Below are positions 1 to 8,958 of a stretch of DNA of 64,000 nucleotides, in pieces. Position numbers and translations under genes: made by a program. The stretch is from Chitinophagaceae bacterium (lineage in GTDB: Bacteria; Bacteroidota; Bacteroidia; Chitinophagales; UBA10324). The notes beneath the pieces are model-generated. The model was not told the DNA's origin. It searched no databases and saw only the letters and a program-made list of their open reading frames with translations. The stretch spans positions 2,317,095-2,381,094 of the forward strand of contig JADKFU010000005.1 of the NCBI GenBank assembly GCA_016717285.1, read 5' to 3'. Position 1 is the first letter of the stretch. Each line of letters opens with the position of its first letter.

Positions 1-66
1 TCTAAAGTTGACATGTTGAAGAGTTGTATGTTTTAATCACTAATGAGAAGCAAAGATAAAACATTT

Positions 67-96
67 TGTTTAACTTTTATGCTTTTTCGTTAAACA
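67..96. promoter_or_regulatory. Inverted TGTTTAAC repeat, possible operator
   Basis: TGTTTAAC at 67-74 and its exact reverse complement GTTAAACA at 89-96 form an 8-bp inverted repeat with a 14-bp gap. A third copy of TGTTTAAC is at 236-243, and a near copy (TTTAAACA on the plus strand) lies at about 1484-1494, just upstream of the MerR/cobalamin regulator start. MerR-family dimers bind inverted repeats, so a link to that regulator is possible. This is inference from motif recurrence in AT-rich DNA. Confidence 0.25.
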
Positions 97-103
97 TTAT
101 ATT

Positions 104-229
104 TTGACGCTTCCAATTACACAAATAGCCGAAGAGGCTGGTACATTTTCATACTATGCGAATCACTAAAAAAACGACGTTTTTACAACCTTCCTAAAAA
201 AACGAGAAATCCCGTTAAAACGACGTTAA
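104..229 (+). pseudogene. Possible relic of a TetR-type HTH regulator
   Basis: Reading from 104 gives LTLPITQIAEEAGTFSYYA, then a stop, then KNDVFTTFLKKRE and another stop near 229. The pattern IAEEAG followed by SYY and K-x-x-V-F resembles the helix-turn-helix of TetR/AcrR regulators, where the usual text is IAEEAGVSKGxxYYxFxxKexL. Residues between AG and SYY are missing and there is an in-frame stop, so it cannot be functional. The similarity is short and judged by eye only; it could be chance. Confidence 0.3.
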
Positions 230-591
230 AGCATTTGTTTAACATTCTGATGCTTTAATTATACAGCAAATGAGTCCTCAAACTGGCACCGCAAATGGTT
301 TTAAAGGGTTGCTTAAATAGCATTACGAAACAATCCGGATGATATTGGAAAGCAATAATATATGGAAGGAACGCTGGTATTTAGATGTGTAACGATGATT
401 CGCCCATTTCAGGATGATACACCTGCCCAAATAATAAGCTATTGGTATTACATGCCTGCGGAGGCAAATGAGGCTTCAAAATTTCAATTCTTAAACTGAT
501 GCTTATGGGTGAAAGTCGAAATGAAAGAGCGGCAGAACATTATAGGTTCAATAATGAAACCGGCGATGTGCCTGCAACCCACCACTCCTGC
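230..591. other. Gene-free stretch with short interrupted frames
   Basis: No intact gene is seen. A 34-codon frame from ATG 395 (MIRPFQDDTPAQIISYWYY and onward) and a following frame containing LMGESRNERAAEHYRF have coding-like composition but are interrupted and match nothing I recognise. Together with the HTH-like relic just upstream they suggest decayed coding DNA rather than a promoter region. The adjacent gene ends here, reading leftward. Confidence 0.3.
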
Positions 592-1473
592 CTACTGATT
601 ATCAATAATTCCCTTTAAGTCACTGATTGCATTAATCAATTGCACATTACGAGGAGCTTTAATTGTATTTGTGCAAATAATATAGCCGGATAAAAAGATC
701 TTGCATTTCGGAAATAATTTAGCAAGCTTTGAAACATACCCTGAAAGTTCAACAGGTGCCGGAAAACTGGTGAAAATACTGTACACCTGATTTGGTTTAA
801 ATACACTACTCACCTTTTCAACATCGCGCAGCGGAACATTTTGTCCGAGGTACATGATATGGTGCTGCTTTTTCCTGAGCAAATAATTGAGATACAGCAA
901 CCCCAACTCATGTAACTCTCCTTCCGGTAAATAGAGCAATGTTTTGCTTACTGCACTGCTCCTGACCACTTCCAAGCGGTCAATTGCGACAATCAACTTT
1001 TGACGGATGAGGTTGGATATAAAATGCTCCTGCGCAGGATTAACTGAACCGGTTTGCCACAGGATGCCAATGTTCCGCAAAAAAGGAAATACAATTTGCT
1101 CCATCGCAGCTTCAAAACCTAAATGGGCGATGTTGATGCTGATCACTCTCTCAAATTCAGATTCGTCAAGTTCTACCATTGCAAGGGTGAGCGCATCCAC
1201 CTGGTTAGGAAATTCAAAATTAGTGGAGGTAATGGAACGCACTTTATCTTCAATTTCAGCCTGCTTCATTTTCGCAACCTGCGAAATTTTAAATCCGTTC
1301 CTGTTTAACAACGATATATTCAGCAGCAATGTGAGCTCATCATCATTGTACTGCCTGATGTTTGTGTCAGAACGTGTTGGCTTCAGCAGTCCATACCGTT
1401 GTTCCCAGATACGGATCGTATGTGCTTTAACACCGGACAGCGCTTCAAATTGTTTGATGTGATAGTTTGCCAT
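592..1473 (-). CDS. MerR-family regulator with cobalamin-binding domain (CarH/LitR-like)
   Basis: A 293-residue cytoplasmic transcription factor. The N-terminus (about 1-75) is a MerR winged helix: IKQFEALSGVKAHTIRIWEQ followed by RYGLLKPxR. Residues about 90-170 form the helical cobalamin cap; W139-x9-E149-H150 is exactly the Wx9EH signature of the CarH/LitR adenosylcobalamin-binding bundle. The C-terminal B12 fold (about 175-293) has EGELHELG with H188 in the place of the cobalt-ligating histidine, then YLGxxVP. In characterised relatives adenosylcobalamin keeps the tetramer on DNA in the dark and light releases it, often controlling carotenoid genes. No carotenoid gene lies in this window, so the target is unknown. 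It appears monocistronic. TGTTTAA motifs lie upstream and downstream of it. Confidence 0.88.
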   Translation of the reverse strand: MANYHIKQFEALSGVKAHTIRIWEQRYGLLKPTRSDTNIRQYNDDELTLLLNISLLNRNGFKISQVAKMKQAEIEDKVRSITSTNFEFPNQVDALTLAMVELDESEFERVISINIAHLGFEAAMEQIVFPFLRNIGILWQTGSVNPAQEHFISNLIRQKLIVAIDRLEVVRSSAVSKTLLYLPEGELHELGLLYLNYLLRKKQHHIMYLGQNVPLRDVEKVSSVFKPNQVYSIFTSFPAPVELSGYVSKLAKLFPKCKIFLSGYIICTNTIKAPRNVQLINAISDLKGIIDNQ

Positions 1474-1752
1474 TCACGCTTTTATTTAAACAATTTTCTT
1501 TTCACTTAACATTCAACAGAGGCCTCTATGCAATATCCATTCACTTGAAAAACTTTTCGAAAGATGATGATTTATAAATTAGCCAGCGCCAAAACAGTGG
1601 TGATTGCAGTGCAACAGACTCTTATAAATGATGGGATAAACAAAGAATCAGGTAAATTGTTTACCCGGCACTTTTTTATGTACAACTAAACGGCCACCGT
1701 ATGCAGATCAATTTTCATTTCATTCACCTGCAGCTACAGCAAACCAAACGTG

Positions 1753-3837
1753 TCAATCTTTGCAGACAACTATTTTCATTGTTTGCTGCCAATTTTCGCA
1801 TTCAACTTTTAACAGGTAACTACCAGGGGCCACATTAGAAAGATCAGCAGTGGCCTTATCGTTTTCATATTGAATCTTAACAGGAAGCAGAAGGCCTGTT
1901 AAATCAATCAGCTCGGCATGAATAATTCCCGCAGGTAAGCCCTCCAGGTTCAAAACGTCCGCGGTTGGATTCGGAAATACTTTCAGTGCTCTTTCAGAAA
2001 AATCAACAAGAAAAATTTTTAAAGGAAGTGTGGTGAATTTTTTGATTTCACTGTTGGCAGATATCAGTATTACGTTGGTATCGCACTTGGATTGAATGTA
2101 CCATTGATAAGGAGTGTTTATTGAAAGATCATTCAACACCTTGCTGTTGCCGGATGCATTTACTGAACTCCAGCTTGAATCGTAAGCGGACTTATAAAAA
2201 ACTTTATATCCTGTTGCATTGGTAGCATTTCCCCAGGTTAACTTTGCACTCGTTTGAGTAATATTTTTTGTCTTTAATGTTTTTTCTGTTGGTCTGGCAC
2301 AGGGCGTCCATTCGTAACGGTGAGCACGATAGATCACTCCTTTCTTACTTTCATTCAAAGTCATTTCCCACACAATATTACCCAGGCTATCCACTTCTGT
2401 AATATTCGGAGATCCCTCGCCCAATTCACTGCCTGCATAAATAGATCCCCAGTTAATAAGTGTATGACCGTCAAAAAGTCGTTGTACATTTCCCATCGCA
2501 TATCCTTGCACGGATTCTCCATCGATGTAGGGATGCGCGTAAGACCAGATCAACGAAGCAGTTTTATTCACTTCATCAAGTTTGTATTCTTTTGCAAAAG
2601 ATATCTTGACAGGATGATAGTTTCCATTATCATACATCGTTATATTGCCATTGGCAATCCGCCGCACATCGTGCTGATAGTTGAAACCAAGTGTATCATT
2701 CAGAAAAACAAATTCATTCTTAACGCCTCCTAACCGCCACATCATCTCACCGGTTTCCCTGTTAATTTTTATCGCCTGGTCAAGTTTACGGCAGGACAGT
2801 AAAATATTACCATCAGTATCCAGATCAATAGAATTAGCATGCACATAATCTATAATACTGAAAAATAAGGCTTCGTGCAAGGCTTCCGGAATGTCAATGT
2901 AGTCCCAGCTTCTCCATTCAAATATTACATTCTTTGCTGTATCAAGCTCTTGTACAATAGCTCCTATCACTGTTGCCTGATCGCTGTAATCAGGATCGTA
3001 GACAGTCATGTCAATGGTTTGATAATCGAGACCAATCATAAATGAATGACCATCAGGACAGGCAATGAAATCATGCACATCTGTTATATAGCCGTTTCCA
3101 ACTTTATAACTATTGATCATGTTGAATGAAGAGTCCTGCATCTGGTAACTCTGCGTGGTTTCATCGTAAAATGTGATATACCCATTTCTGTTGATGTCGA
3201 AATTAAGTCCTTTCACCTGCGATTTCTTTCTGTATGGAAATTGACCATCGCTTGTCATAATTGCGACTTGTTCAATTGGCGCTCCCAACAGGCTTATCGT
3301 ATGATAAAATATATCGCCCTGCGCGGGATCTGTATTCACATTAATTTTGAATGGCGGCGGTGTCAATGAGGTGTTGTCAAAACCTTCTTCTTCAACTACA
3401 CCAAAATCTTCACGCAACATTTGTTTCCTGAACATTTCAAATTGTTTGGCTGATTCATTCGATGGAGCCGGTCGTGTATGAAAATGGAAATTAAATCCTT
3501 GCAGTATTTCGCCGGTAATCGTTAAGATTCCTTTACGCACAGCTACGGATACTTCTTCATCAAATTCGAATGCCACTAAAGGAGTAAGCAATATAGTTTT
3601 GCCATCGTCTGACAACAGACTGCTTACTATGTGTTCACCGCTTTTTGATCCGTATATCCTGAAAATATTTTGTTGCTGTATAGAAGCAGGATCAATCAAT
3701 CTTCCGTCTCTCAGGATAATATTCCTGCTCGTTTGCTGAAGTATTGATCCGGGTTTGGGAGACACATAACTAAATTGCGCGATGGCAGTATAAAAAAATA
3801 CAATCAATAAAAGATGCAGGAGAATTACTTTCTTCAT
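1753..3837 (-). CDS. Secreted arylsulfotransferase-like protein with FnIII and T9SS sorting domains
   Basis: A 694-residue exported protein. A signal peptide covers about 1-20 (ends AIAQ). Residues about 22-120 are an Ig-like domain of the SbsA/Big_5 kind. Residues about 150-505 are a beta-propeller of the arylsulfotransferase (ASST) type, with YVHANSIDLDTDGN, YQHDVRRIANGN, YDNG and GNVQRLFDGHTLINWG as recognisable blade motifs. About 510-605 is a fibronectin III domain and about 615-694 a T9SS type A sorting domain starting KVFPNPTADVL. ASST family members move sulfate between phenolic compounds with an active-site histidine; I cannot confirm catalysis from motifs alone. It lies 56 bp downstream of a paralogue of identical architecture and is probably cotranscribed with it. 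Confidence 0.82.
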   Translation of the reverse strand: MKKVILLHLLLIVFFYTAIAQFSYVSPKPGSILQQTSRNIILRDGRLIDPASIQQQNIFRIYGSKSGEHIVSSLLSDDGKTILLTPLVAFEFDEEVSVAVRKGILTITGEILQGFNFHFHTRPAPSNESAKQFEMFRKQMLREDFGVVEEEGFDNTSLTPPPFKINVNTDPAQGDIFYHTISLLGAPIEQVAIMTSDGQFPYRKKSQVKGLNFDINRNGYITFYDETTQSYQMQDSSFNMINSYKVGNGYITDVHDFIACPDGHSFMIGLDYQTIDMTVYDPDYSDQATVIGAIVQELDTAKNVIFEWRSWDYIDIPEALHEALFFSIIDYVHANSIDLDTDGNILLSCRKLDQAIKINRETGEMMWRLGGVKNEFVFLNDTLGFNYQHDVRRIANGNITMYDNGNYHPVKISFAKEYKLDEVNKTASLIWSYAHPYIDGESVQGYAMGNVQRLFDGHTLINWGSIYAGSELGEGSPNITEVDSLGNIVWEMTLNESKKGVIYRAHRYEWTPCARPTEKTLKTKNITQTSAKLTWGNATNATGYKVFYKSAYDSSWSSVNASGNSKVLNDLSINTPYQWYIQSKCDTNVILISANSEIKKFTTLPLKIFLVDFSERALKVFPNPTADVLNLEGLPAGIIHAELIDLTGLLLPVKIQYENDKATADLSNVAPGSYLLKVECENWQQTMKIVVCKD

Positions 3838-3893
3838 ATCCGGGATTTGAGTTAAAAGTATACAATTGATACTTTCAAAACAATCCGCCAGTA

Positions 3894-5969
3894 CTATTCT
3901 ATCATCACTTTTTGAATCACAGAAACATCGTTTACACGCATCCTGAGAAAATAAATACCGTTTGCAAACGAATGCAATGGTATTAAAAAGGTTGTATTGC
4001 CTTGCACAACATGGAACGGTGTTGAATATATCTCTTTTCCCAGAAGATCAGATAACAGTAGTTGAACACTCACTGATCCTGTTTGCTTGAGAGAAACATT
4101 AAGATGCTCATGGGCAGGATTAGGAAATACAGAAATTACTACACCCAAACCGGTAATTTCATTCAGCGTAATGAATGTTTGCAAATCAGAAAGTGAAGAT
4201 GCTTTGCTATTTCCAGTGCAAACTGTTTGAATTCGCCAATCATAGGAAGCACCTGACTTTAAGTTTTCAAATGAATAAGAAGAAGTACCTGATGGCATCT
4301 TCACGGTATCCCATTGAGTGTATCCTGATTCATGAAACAGTAACAGATAAGATCCTGCATTTTTCACTTCCTTCCAATGAATATCAGCAGCGGTTTCTGA
4401 AACCTGTGAAACCGTAAGTGAATCAGGAGCTATCAGAATGCAGGGAGTCCATTCATAGCGATGTGCGCGATAGGTTACAAAATCTATAGTATCGTTAAAA
4501 TGCATTTCCCATACAATGTTGCCGATGCTGTCTATTTCCGTCATGTTCGGTGAACCTGTGCCGGGAATAATATAACCCCAGTTAATAAAGGTATTTCCGT
4601 TTGAAAGCCGTTGCGCATTACCCATTGCCCAACTCTGCAGGTTCTTGCCATTTATAAGCGGATGTTGATAGGAAAATACCAGTTTCGCCGTTTTATTGAT
4701 TTCATCCACTTCATATTCTTTAAACGTTGCGACAGGCGGAGAATGATAACAACCGTTATCAAAAACAGTAAGGTGACCATTCTTCAAGCGACGGCAATCA
4801 TGCTGAAAATTAAATTGCACAGGATCATTTGTAAAAGCGAATTCATTCTTACCACCTCCCATTCTCCAGATCAGGTCACCGGTTGAAGAATTAATTTTCA
4901 ATATTTGGTCAAGCATGCGACATGACATAAGAATGTTTCCATCATCATCCACTTCAATGGAGTTTGGATGCACGTAGTCAATAATTTGTGTTGAAAAATA
5001 GATGTGTTTTGCATCCATAATATCAATGTGATCCCAGCTTCTCCACTCAAAAACAAGATTCTTATTTGAATCCAACTCCTGTAAAATGGCACCAATAACG
5101 CTGGCATCGGAATGATAGTTGGGACTGTACACCGTCATATCAACAATCTGCGGATCATCAGCAATTATAAATGAATGTCCATTGGGAAGCAGAATAAAAT
5201 CATGCGGATCTGTTGCATAACCATTCGCGGCAGTGTATGTATTAATAACATTATAGGAGGAATCCCAAACTTCGAAATAAGCTGAATCATAATTGAAGAC
5301 AGTCAGATAACCGTTCTTATTAATATCAAAAGTGCTGCCTTTAGCAATTGTTTGTTGCGCAAATACGGAATCGCCGTCACTCGTCATGATAGAAATAAAT
5401 TTATTAGGGGAACCCTGGAAATTGAAAGTGTAGTAGAAAATATCACCTGGTGAAGGTTCTTTATTCACATCAATAGTAAATTTTGGAAAGGTTTCTGAAT
5501 CCCGCACAATGGCAGGATTATTTCGCGTGGTGCCAAAGTCATCACTCATTACTTTTTTTGCCGCAGCTTCCAGTTGCATGCTTTCCTTTATTGAATAATG
5601 CGGTTGTATAACGAATGAAAACTGGTAACCTTCCAAGTGTGTTCCTTCCATAGTTATCAGCGAATTATTTATGGTAACGTTAACACTTTCTCCTTGTGAA
5701 AATAATTTGATGGGTTTTAACAGTAATGTTTTCTGATCATCTGCAATACTTACATTCATAAGATGCTGTCCACTCAGAGATCCGGTTACAACGTACCAAT
5801 TGTCTCCGCCATATGAATCGGGCTTCAGCTTACTGGCTGCTCTAAGAATAATCGTGCGGTCAGGATGATGATATTTTGAACCGGGCACAGGAGCAACGTA
5901 CACAAACTGCGCTGATAAAGCCTGGATGAAAAGAAAGAAAGTAAAAACCGTGAACAGCAGGTGTTTCAT
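3894..5969 (-). CDS. Secreted arylsulfotransferase-like protein, upstream paralogue
   Basis: The start is placed at 5969 because MKHLLFTVFTFFLFIQALSA is a clear signal peptide; an in-frame ATG 49 codons earlier only adds an unlikely leader. The resulting 691 residues repeat the neighbour's plan: SbsA-like Ig domain (about 20-125), ASST-type beta-propeller (about 150-510; FQHDCRRLKNGHLTVFDNG, YVHPNSIEVDDDGN, GNAQRLSNGNTFINWG), FnIII domain (about 515-605) and T9SS type A domain (about 610-691; SVFPNPAHEHL). The two proteins are clearly a tandem duplication but have diverged throughout. This is the first gene of the pair. Its upstream region contains a tandem repeat instead of an obvious promoter. 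Confidence 0.82.
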   Translation of the reverse strand: MKHLLFTVFTFFLFIQALSAQFVYVAPVPGSKYHHPDRTIILRAASKLKPDSYGGDNWYVVTGSLSGQHLMNVSIADDQKTLLLKPIKLFSQGESVNVTINNSLITMEGTHLEGYQFSFVIQPHYSIKESMQLEAAAKKVMSDDFGTTRNNPAIVRDSETFPKFTIDVNKEPSPGDIFYYTFNFQGSPNKFISIMTSDGDSVFAQQTIAKGSTFDINKNGYLTVFNYDSAYFEVWDSSYNVINTYTAANGYATDPHDFILLPNGHSFIIADDPQIVDMTVYSPNYHSDASVIGAILQELDSNKNLVFEWRSWDHIDIMDAKHIYFSTQIIDYVHPNSIEVDDDGNILMSCRMLDQILKINSSTGDLIWRMGGGKNEFAFTNDPVQFNFQHDCRRLKNGHLTVFDNGCYHSPPVATFKEYEVDEINKTAKLVFSYQHPLINGKNLQSWAMGNAQRLSNGNTFINWGYIIPGTGSPNMTEIDSIGNIVWEMHFNDTIDFVTYRAHRYEWTPCILIAPDSLTVSQVSETAADIHWKEVKNAGSYLLLFHESGYTQWDTVKMPSGTSSYSFENLKSGASYDWRIQTVCTGNSKASSLSDLQTFITLNEITGLGVVISVFPNPAHEHLNVSLKQTGSVSVQLLLSDLLGKEIYSTPFHVVQGNTTFLIPLHSFANGIYFLRMRVNDVSVIQKVMIE

Positions 5970-6091
5970 AGCATAAAACGTATCTGGGAAAATTACCAAA
6001 TAAATTTCATACGAATTATTCATGATGTTATTGCTTGCACATTTCAAGATGGCGCATTTGGAACTGAGGAAAGCAATTGGAAACGCAGATA

Positions 6092-6240
6092 ATGCCGTAT
6101 CATTTGTTTTCACCATTCGGCTGCGGGAAAAGTCGGCATAGATGCCGTATCATTTGTTTTCACCAGTCGGCTGCGGGAAAAGCTTACAGTGATGCCGTAT
6201 CATTTGTTTTCACCATTCGGCTGCGGAAAAGTCTGCATAG
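6092..6240. repeat. Three tandem copies of a 50-bp repeat
   Basis: Units start at 6092, 6142 and 6192, each beginning ATGCCGTATCATTTG and containing ATTCGGCTGCGG (GTCGGCTGCGG in the second). A fourth, diverged unit starts at 6241 and runs into a palindrome. Units differ at only a few positions, indicating recent duplication. The array lies between the divergence point of the arylsulfotransferase-like pair and the end of the HupE gene. No spacers of CRISPR type are present. Confidence 0.9.
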
Positions 6241-6252
6241 ATGCCGGACACG

Positions 6253-6292
6253 TTTTTTTGCGCCCTTCGGCTGCGCTCAGGGAGCAAAAAAA
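6253..6292. repeat. REP-like palindrome
   Basis: Seven T, GCGCCC, a 14-nt loop (TTCGGCTGCGCTCA), GGGAGC and seven A make a 13-bp stem with one mismatch. The core CCTTCGGCTGCGCTCAGG is the same type of palindrome as at 21432-21457, where it reads on the other strand with one changed base. A further inverted half-site (GTAGCCGAAGCGCG) lies at about 6306-6320. The 3' flank is A-rich on both strands, so it is not a standard intrinsic terminator. Confidence 0.7.
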
Positions 6293-6334
6293 CCGGACGT
6301 TTGGCGTAGCCGAAGCGCGTTCATTTAATATGGA

Positions 6335-7030
6335 TCACATCCAACCCAAAGTACCTGCAAATCTTTCCACCGTCCAATACATGGCGATGATGGCAATACA
6401 AAGTGAAAGAGGAATAACAATTCTCTTCCTGTACCAGGAACGTTGACCAAACCATTTTCCGAATAAGAAATATGCAAGAAGGATAATAGTAATTTGTCCC
6501 AATTCAACTCCGACATTAAAAGTGATGAGGCCTGTGAGAAATTCTTTTTGAGGAAGTCCCAGTCCGATCAATACGCTGGCGAATCCCATTCCATGAACCA
6601 ATCCGAACAGAAAAATAATGAGGATGCGCCACGGATGCAATTCTGAAGTGATAATATTTTCAAGCGCCACCAGCACAATCGAAAGCGCAATCACCGGTTC
6701 AATAATTTCTGAAGGAGGAGTGATCACACCATACATGGCAAGTCCGAGTGTGATGGAATGTGCAATGGTGAATGCCGTCGCCTGCCAGATCACATTTTTA
6801 AGATTGGAGCTCAGTAAAAAAATACTGAGTATGAACAGCATGTGATCTGTACCATAAGGAATGATGTGCCGGAAACCAAGCTTCAGATAGGCAAGCCCGA
6901 TGTCGCCGCGCGACATCTTGCTGAAATCATAATTCAATGTATGCGCAAATGATACAACCGTGCCTGCAATCAAAACCAGGATCGTGAGCACTGATACTCT
7001 TTTCAAAAGCATGAATCGTGATTCTTTCAT
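6335..7030 (-). CDS. HupE/UreJ family membrane protein
   Basis: A 231-residue integral membrane protein with a signal/anchor at about 8-30 and six further hydrophobic segments. Motifs typical of HupE/UreJ are present: HIIPYGTDHMLFILSIFLLS, the helix FTIAHSITLGLA, and FGLVHGMGFA with conserved histidines that in relatives are thought to handle nickel or cobalt. The gene lies 59 bp downstream of a TPR gene and is probably cotranscribed with it. No hydrogenase or urease genes are nearby, so a metal-uptake role for those enzymes is not supported here; a role linked to the DUF4331 proteins further along is more likely, as inference. Confidence 0.85.
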   Translation of the reverse strand: MKESRFMLLKRVSVLTILVLIAGTVVSFAHTLNYDFSKMSRGDIGLAYLKLGFRHIIPYGTDHMLFILSIFLLSSNLKNVIWQATAFTIAHSITLGLAMYGVITPPSEIIEPVIALSIVLVALENIITSELHPWRILIIFLFGLVHGMGFASVLIGLGLPQKEFLTGLITFNVGVELGQITIILLAYFLFGKWFGQRSWYRKRIVIPLSLCIAIIAMYWTVERFAGTLGWM

Positions 7031-7089
7031 CTGGCTTTATGAGGTGATTGTCGCTTTTTGAAATGGCTTCAAAAAGAAGATGAAATTAA

Positions 7090-8454
7090 TTATGATTTTG
7101 AAATTGCGAGCTTCGCAGGTTGTGAATCGATAATCATTTTTGCCTGCTGTGCGAGGTCTTCCGTGAGATATGGATTAGTGGCTAATGCCAGTTGAATCAA
7201 TGCCGTTCCTTTTTCCGCCTGATTGTTTTTACAATAGATCAATCCGGCCCTGCAAAGCAACACAGGATTCTTTGAGCCGGTACGCATCGCTTTTTCAATG
7301 AAAGGAACACACTCTTTAAACTCGCCGCGTTGATAATATACCCAGGCCATCATCTCATTCACTTCAATATTATCGGGTCTGCGTTTATATTCTGCCTGCG
7401 CATGTTTTAGCGCAGCATCATTATCACCGGTTTTTAAATAAACATACGCAAGTTCTTTATCCGCGTAATGTCCGGCATCGCCTTCTTCATCATTTGAATT
7501 CGCATGGAGGCTTAGCAGCTTGATCACTTCCTCTCCCATTGAATCGGCCTTCGCAGTCTGTCCGGTTAAGCGATAAAGATCCATGAGTTCATCGCCAAAA
7601 GAATAATCTTTTACAAGTGATGCTGCCTGTTCAAAATAGGTAATGGCCTGCGGGTAATTTTTCTTTGCCTGTTCAATTCTTCCAAGGGCTGCAAGACCAT
7701 AGGCATAATTAGGCCGTAAACTGTTTGCGGCTTTGTAATACATTTCAGCGGTATCAATCTTTCCGGTAATCTCGTAAAGCCTGCCTAAATACAACCGCAC
7801 CCATTCAGTTTGTTCCATGCCGGGCAAACCTGCATCCACAGCCATTTTCATCACTTCAATGGCGCCGGGAATATCGCCATAGATTTCGCGCAGATAAGAT
7901 ACGCGTGAATAAGACCGCAGATCGGGACGAATGCCACACATGGAGTCGGCCATGTAAACGGCGCTGTCGTATTTTCCAAGCTCAACATATCCATCCGTCA
8001 GCACGCCGTAGACAAATGCAGCATGCGGGTTGATCCGCTGCGCTTCTTTCCCAATATCAAGCCCTTGCTGAAAATGATGCTGAGAAAGATAAACAGTGGC
8101 TAATGTTGCCAATGCTTCATAGTTATTGGCCTCTTTTTTAATCACGCTATTCAACAGCTTGATGCAGGCAGCATCATAATAGTTATAATCGCCGGTAACA
8201 CGCGCTTCCTGTATGTAGGCCTGCGCCAGTTGTATTTTAGATTTCGCATCTTCCGGGTTCTTGCGCACTTTTTCAAGCAATCCTTCAATGGCTGCTTTGG
8301 TGTTCACCCATTCTTTGCCCATGGAAGTACCTCCTATCCTGTTCTTAAGTGGAAGCACATCGGGCTCTTCTTGCCGAAAAGCAACGATTAATCCGACAAA
8401 TACAATGAGAATGAGGATGGAAAGGAGGTAAAAGTTCTTTTTGATAAACTTCAT
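7090..8454 (-). CDS. Membrane-anchored TPR protein
   Basis: A 454-residue protein with one N-terminal membrane segment (about 8-26; NFYLLSILILIVFVGLIVAF) and then a soluble part made of tetratricopeptide helices, for example KSKIQLAQAYIQEARVTGDY, ALATLATVYLSQHHFQQGL and LAYVYLKTGDNDAALKHAQA. It is likely anchored facing the periplasm and serves as a scaffold; no enzyme motif is visible. First gene of the pair with HupE. The 500-bp region upstream is gene-free and separates it from the plus-strand block. Confidence 0.8.
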   Translation of the reverse strand: MKFIKKNFYLLSILILIVFVGLIVAFRQEEPDVLPLKNRIGGTSMGKEWVNTKAAIEGLLEKVRKNPEDAKSKIQLAQAYIQEARVTGDYNYYDAACIKLLNSVIKKEANNYEALATLATVYLSQHHFQQGLDIGKEAQRINPHAAFVYGVLTDGYVELGKYDSAVYMADSMCGIRPDLRSYSRVSYLREIYGDIPGAIEVMKMAVDAGLPGMEQTEWVRLYLGRLYEITGKIDTAEMYYKAANSLRPNYAYGLAALGRIEQAKKNYPQAITYFEQAASLVKDYSFGDELMDLYRLTGQTAKADSMGEEVIKLLSLHANSNDEEGDAGHYADKELAYVYLKTGDNDAALKHAQAEYKRRPDNIEVNEMMAWVYYQRGEFKECVPFIEKAMRTGSKNPVLLCRAGLIYCKNNQAEKGTALIQLALATNPYLTEDLAQQAKMIIDSQPAKLAISKS

Positions 8455-8720
8455 GTGGCGTTTTTTTGAAGGTGGGAAATCTTGTTATTCTGGTTTAACA
8501 GCTCCACTTACGAAATCAAGTGCCGCTTCGATTTATAAAATTGAAATTATTTTTCAGGTGATTCATAGTTTTAGTGAAGGATTCAAGTGAAATTATAACC
8601 AAATTGCTTAAAAGAAATTAGCAAGTCTGTTTGTAGTAATTTATAGTTCAGCTCATTTCGCAACGATCATCATTTTTGTTTCCGCAGTATATTGTGTGAT
8701 CAATTGCATGGAGGCATTAG
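8455..8720. other. Upstream region of TPR-HupE pair
   Basis: Gene-free AT-rich DNA that must contain the promoter for the minus-strand TPR-HupE pair. I see no clear -33/-7 elements or hairpin that could be named with confidence. It ends at repeat A, beyond which the plus-strand block begins. Confidence 0.5.
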
Positions 8721-8796
8721 ATGACTACAACTAAGCTAGTGTATTTAATTAGTTTGTTTGAAGTCATCCGATGACTGCTGATTTACTATTGCGCAA
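8721..8796 (+). repeat. Repeat A, copy 1
   Basis: A 76-bp element, about 88 percent identical by eye to 14038-14113. It starts ATGACTACAAC, continues through TTTAATTAGTTTGTTTG and contains AGTCATCCGATGACT, a 6-bp stem with a 3-nt loop at about 8762-8776. It lies 160 bp before a plus-strand secreted-protein gene, as does copy 2 (120 bp before the next-but-one gene). It may be a REP-like mobile palindrome or a shared promoter segment. Confidence 0.8.
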
Positions 8797-8958
8797 ACAA
8801 TCACAAGGACGCTTGCGCCAAAAGGAGTGCAGGAGTGCATACCGGTAAGAAGGCAGATAGGAAAAAATGGTATCTTTCCAATGTATAAATGCGCTTTAAC
8901 AACCATAATAAAAAGAATGAGTTGCTTCTTAATATAATGACTGACTAATTACACAGCT

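Noticed and set aside
1007..1462. Open frame of 151 codons opposite the MerR regulator
   Set aside because: It is antisense to a gene with clear conserved motifs and has no recognisable content of its own.
6092..6240. CRISPR array
   Set aside because: Units are directly adjacent with no unique spacers, there are only three, and no cas genes are present.
6253..6292. Intrinsic terminator for the HupE gene
   Set aside because: The stem includes the T and A runs themselves, and on the minus strand the 3' side is A-rich, not T-rich. Listed as a REP-like palindrome instead.
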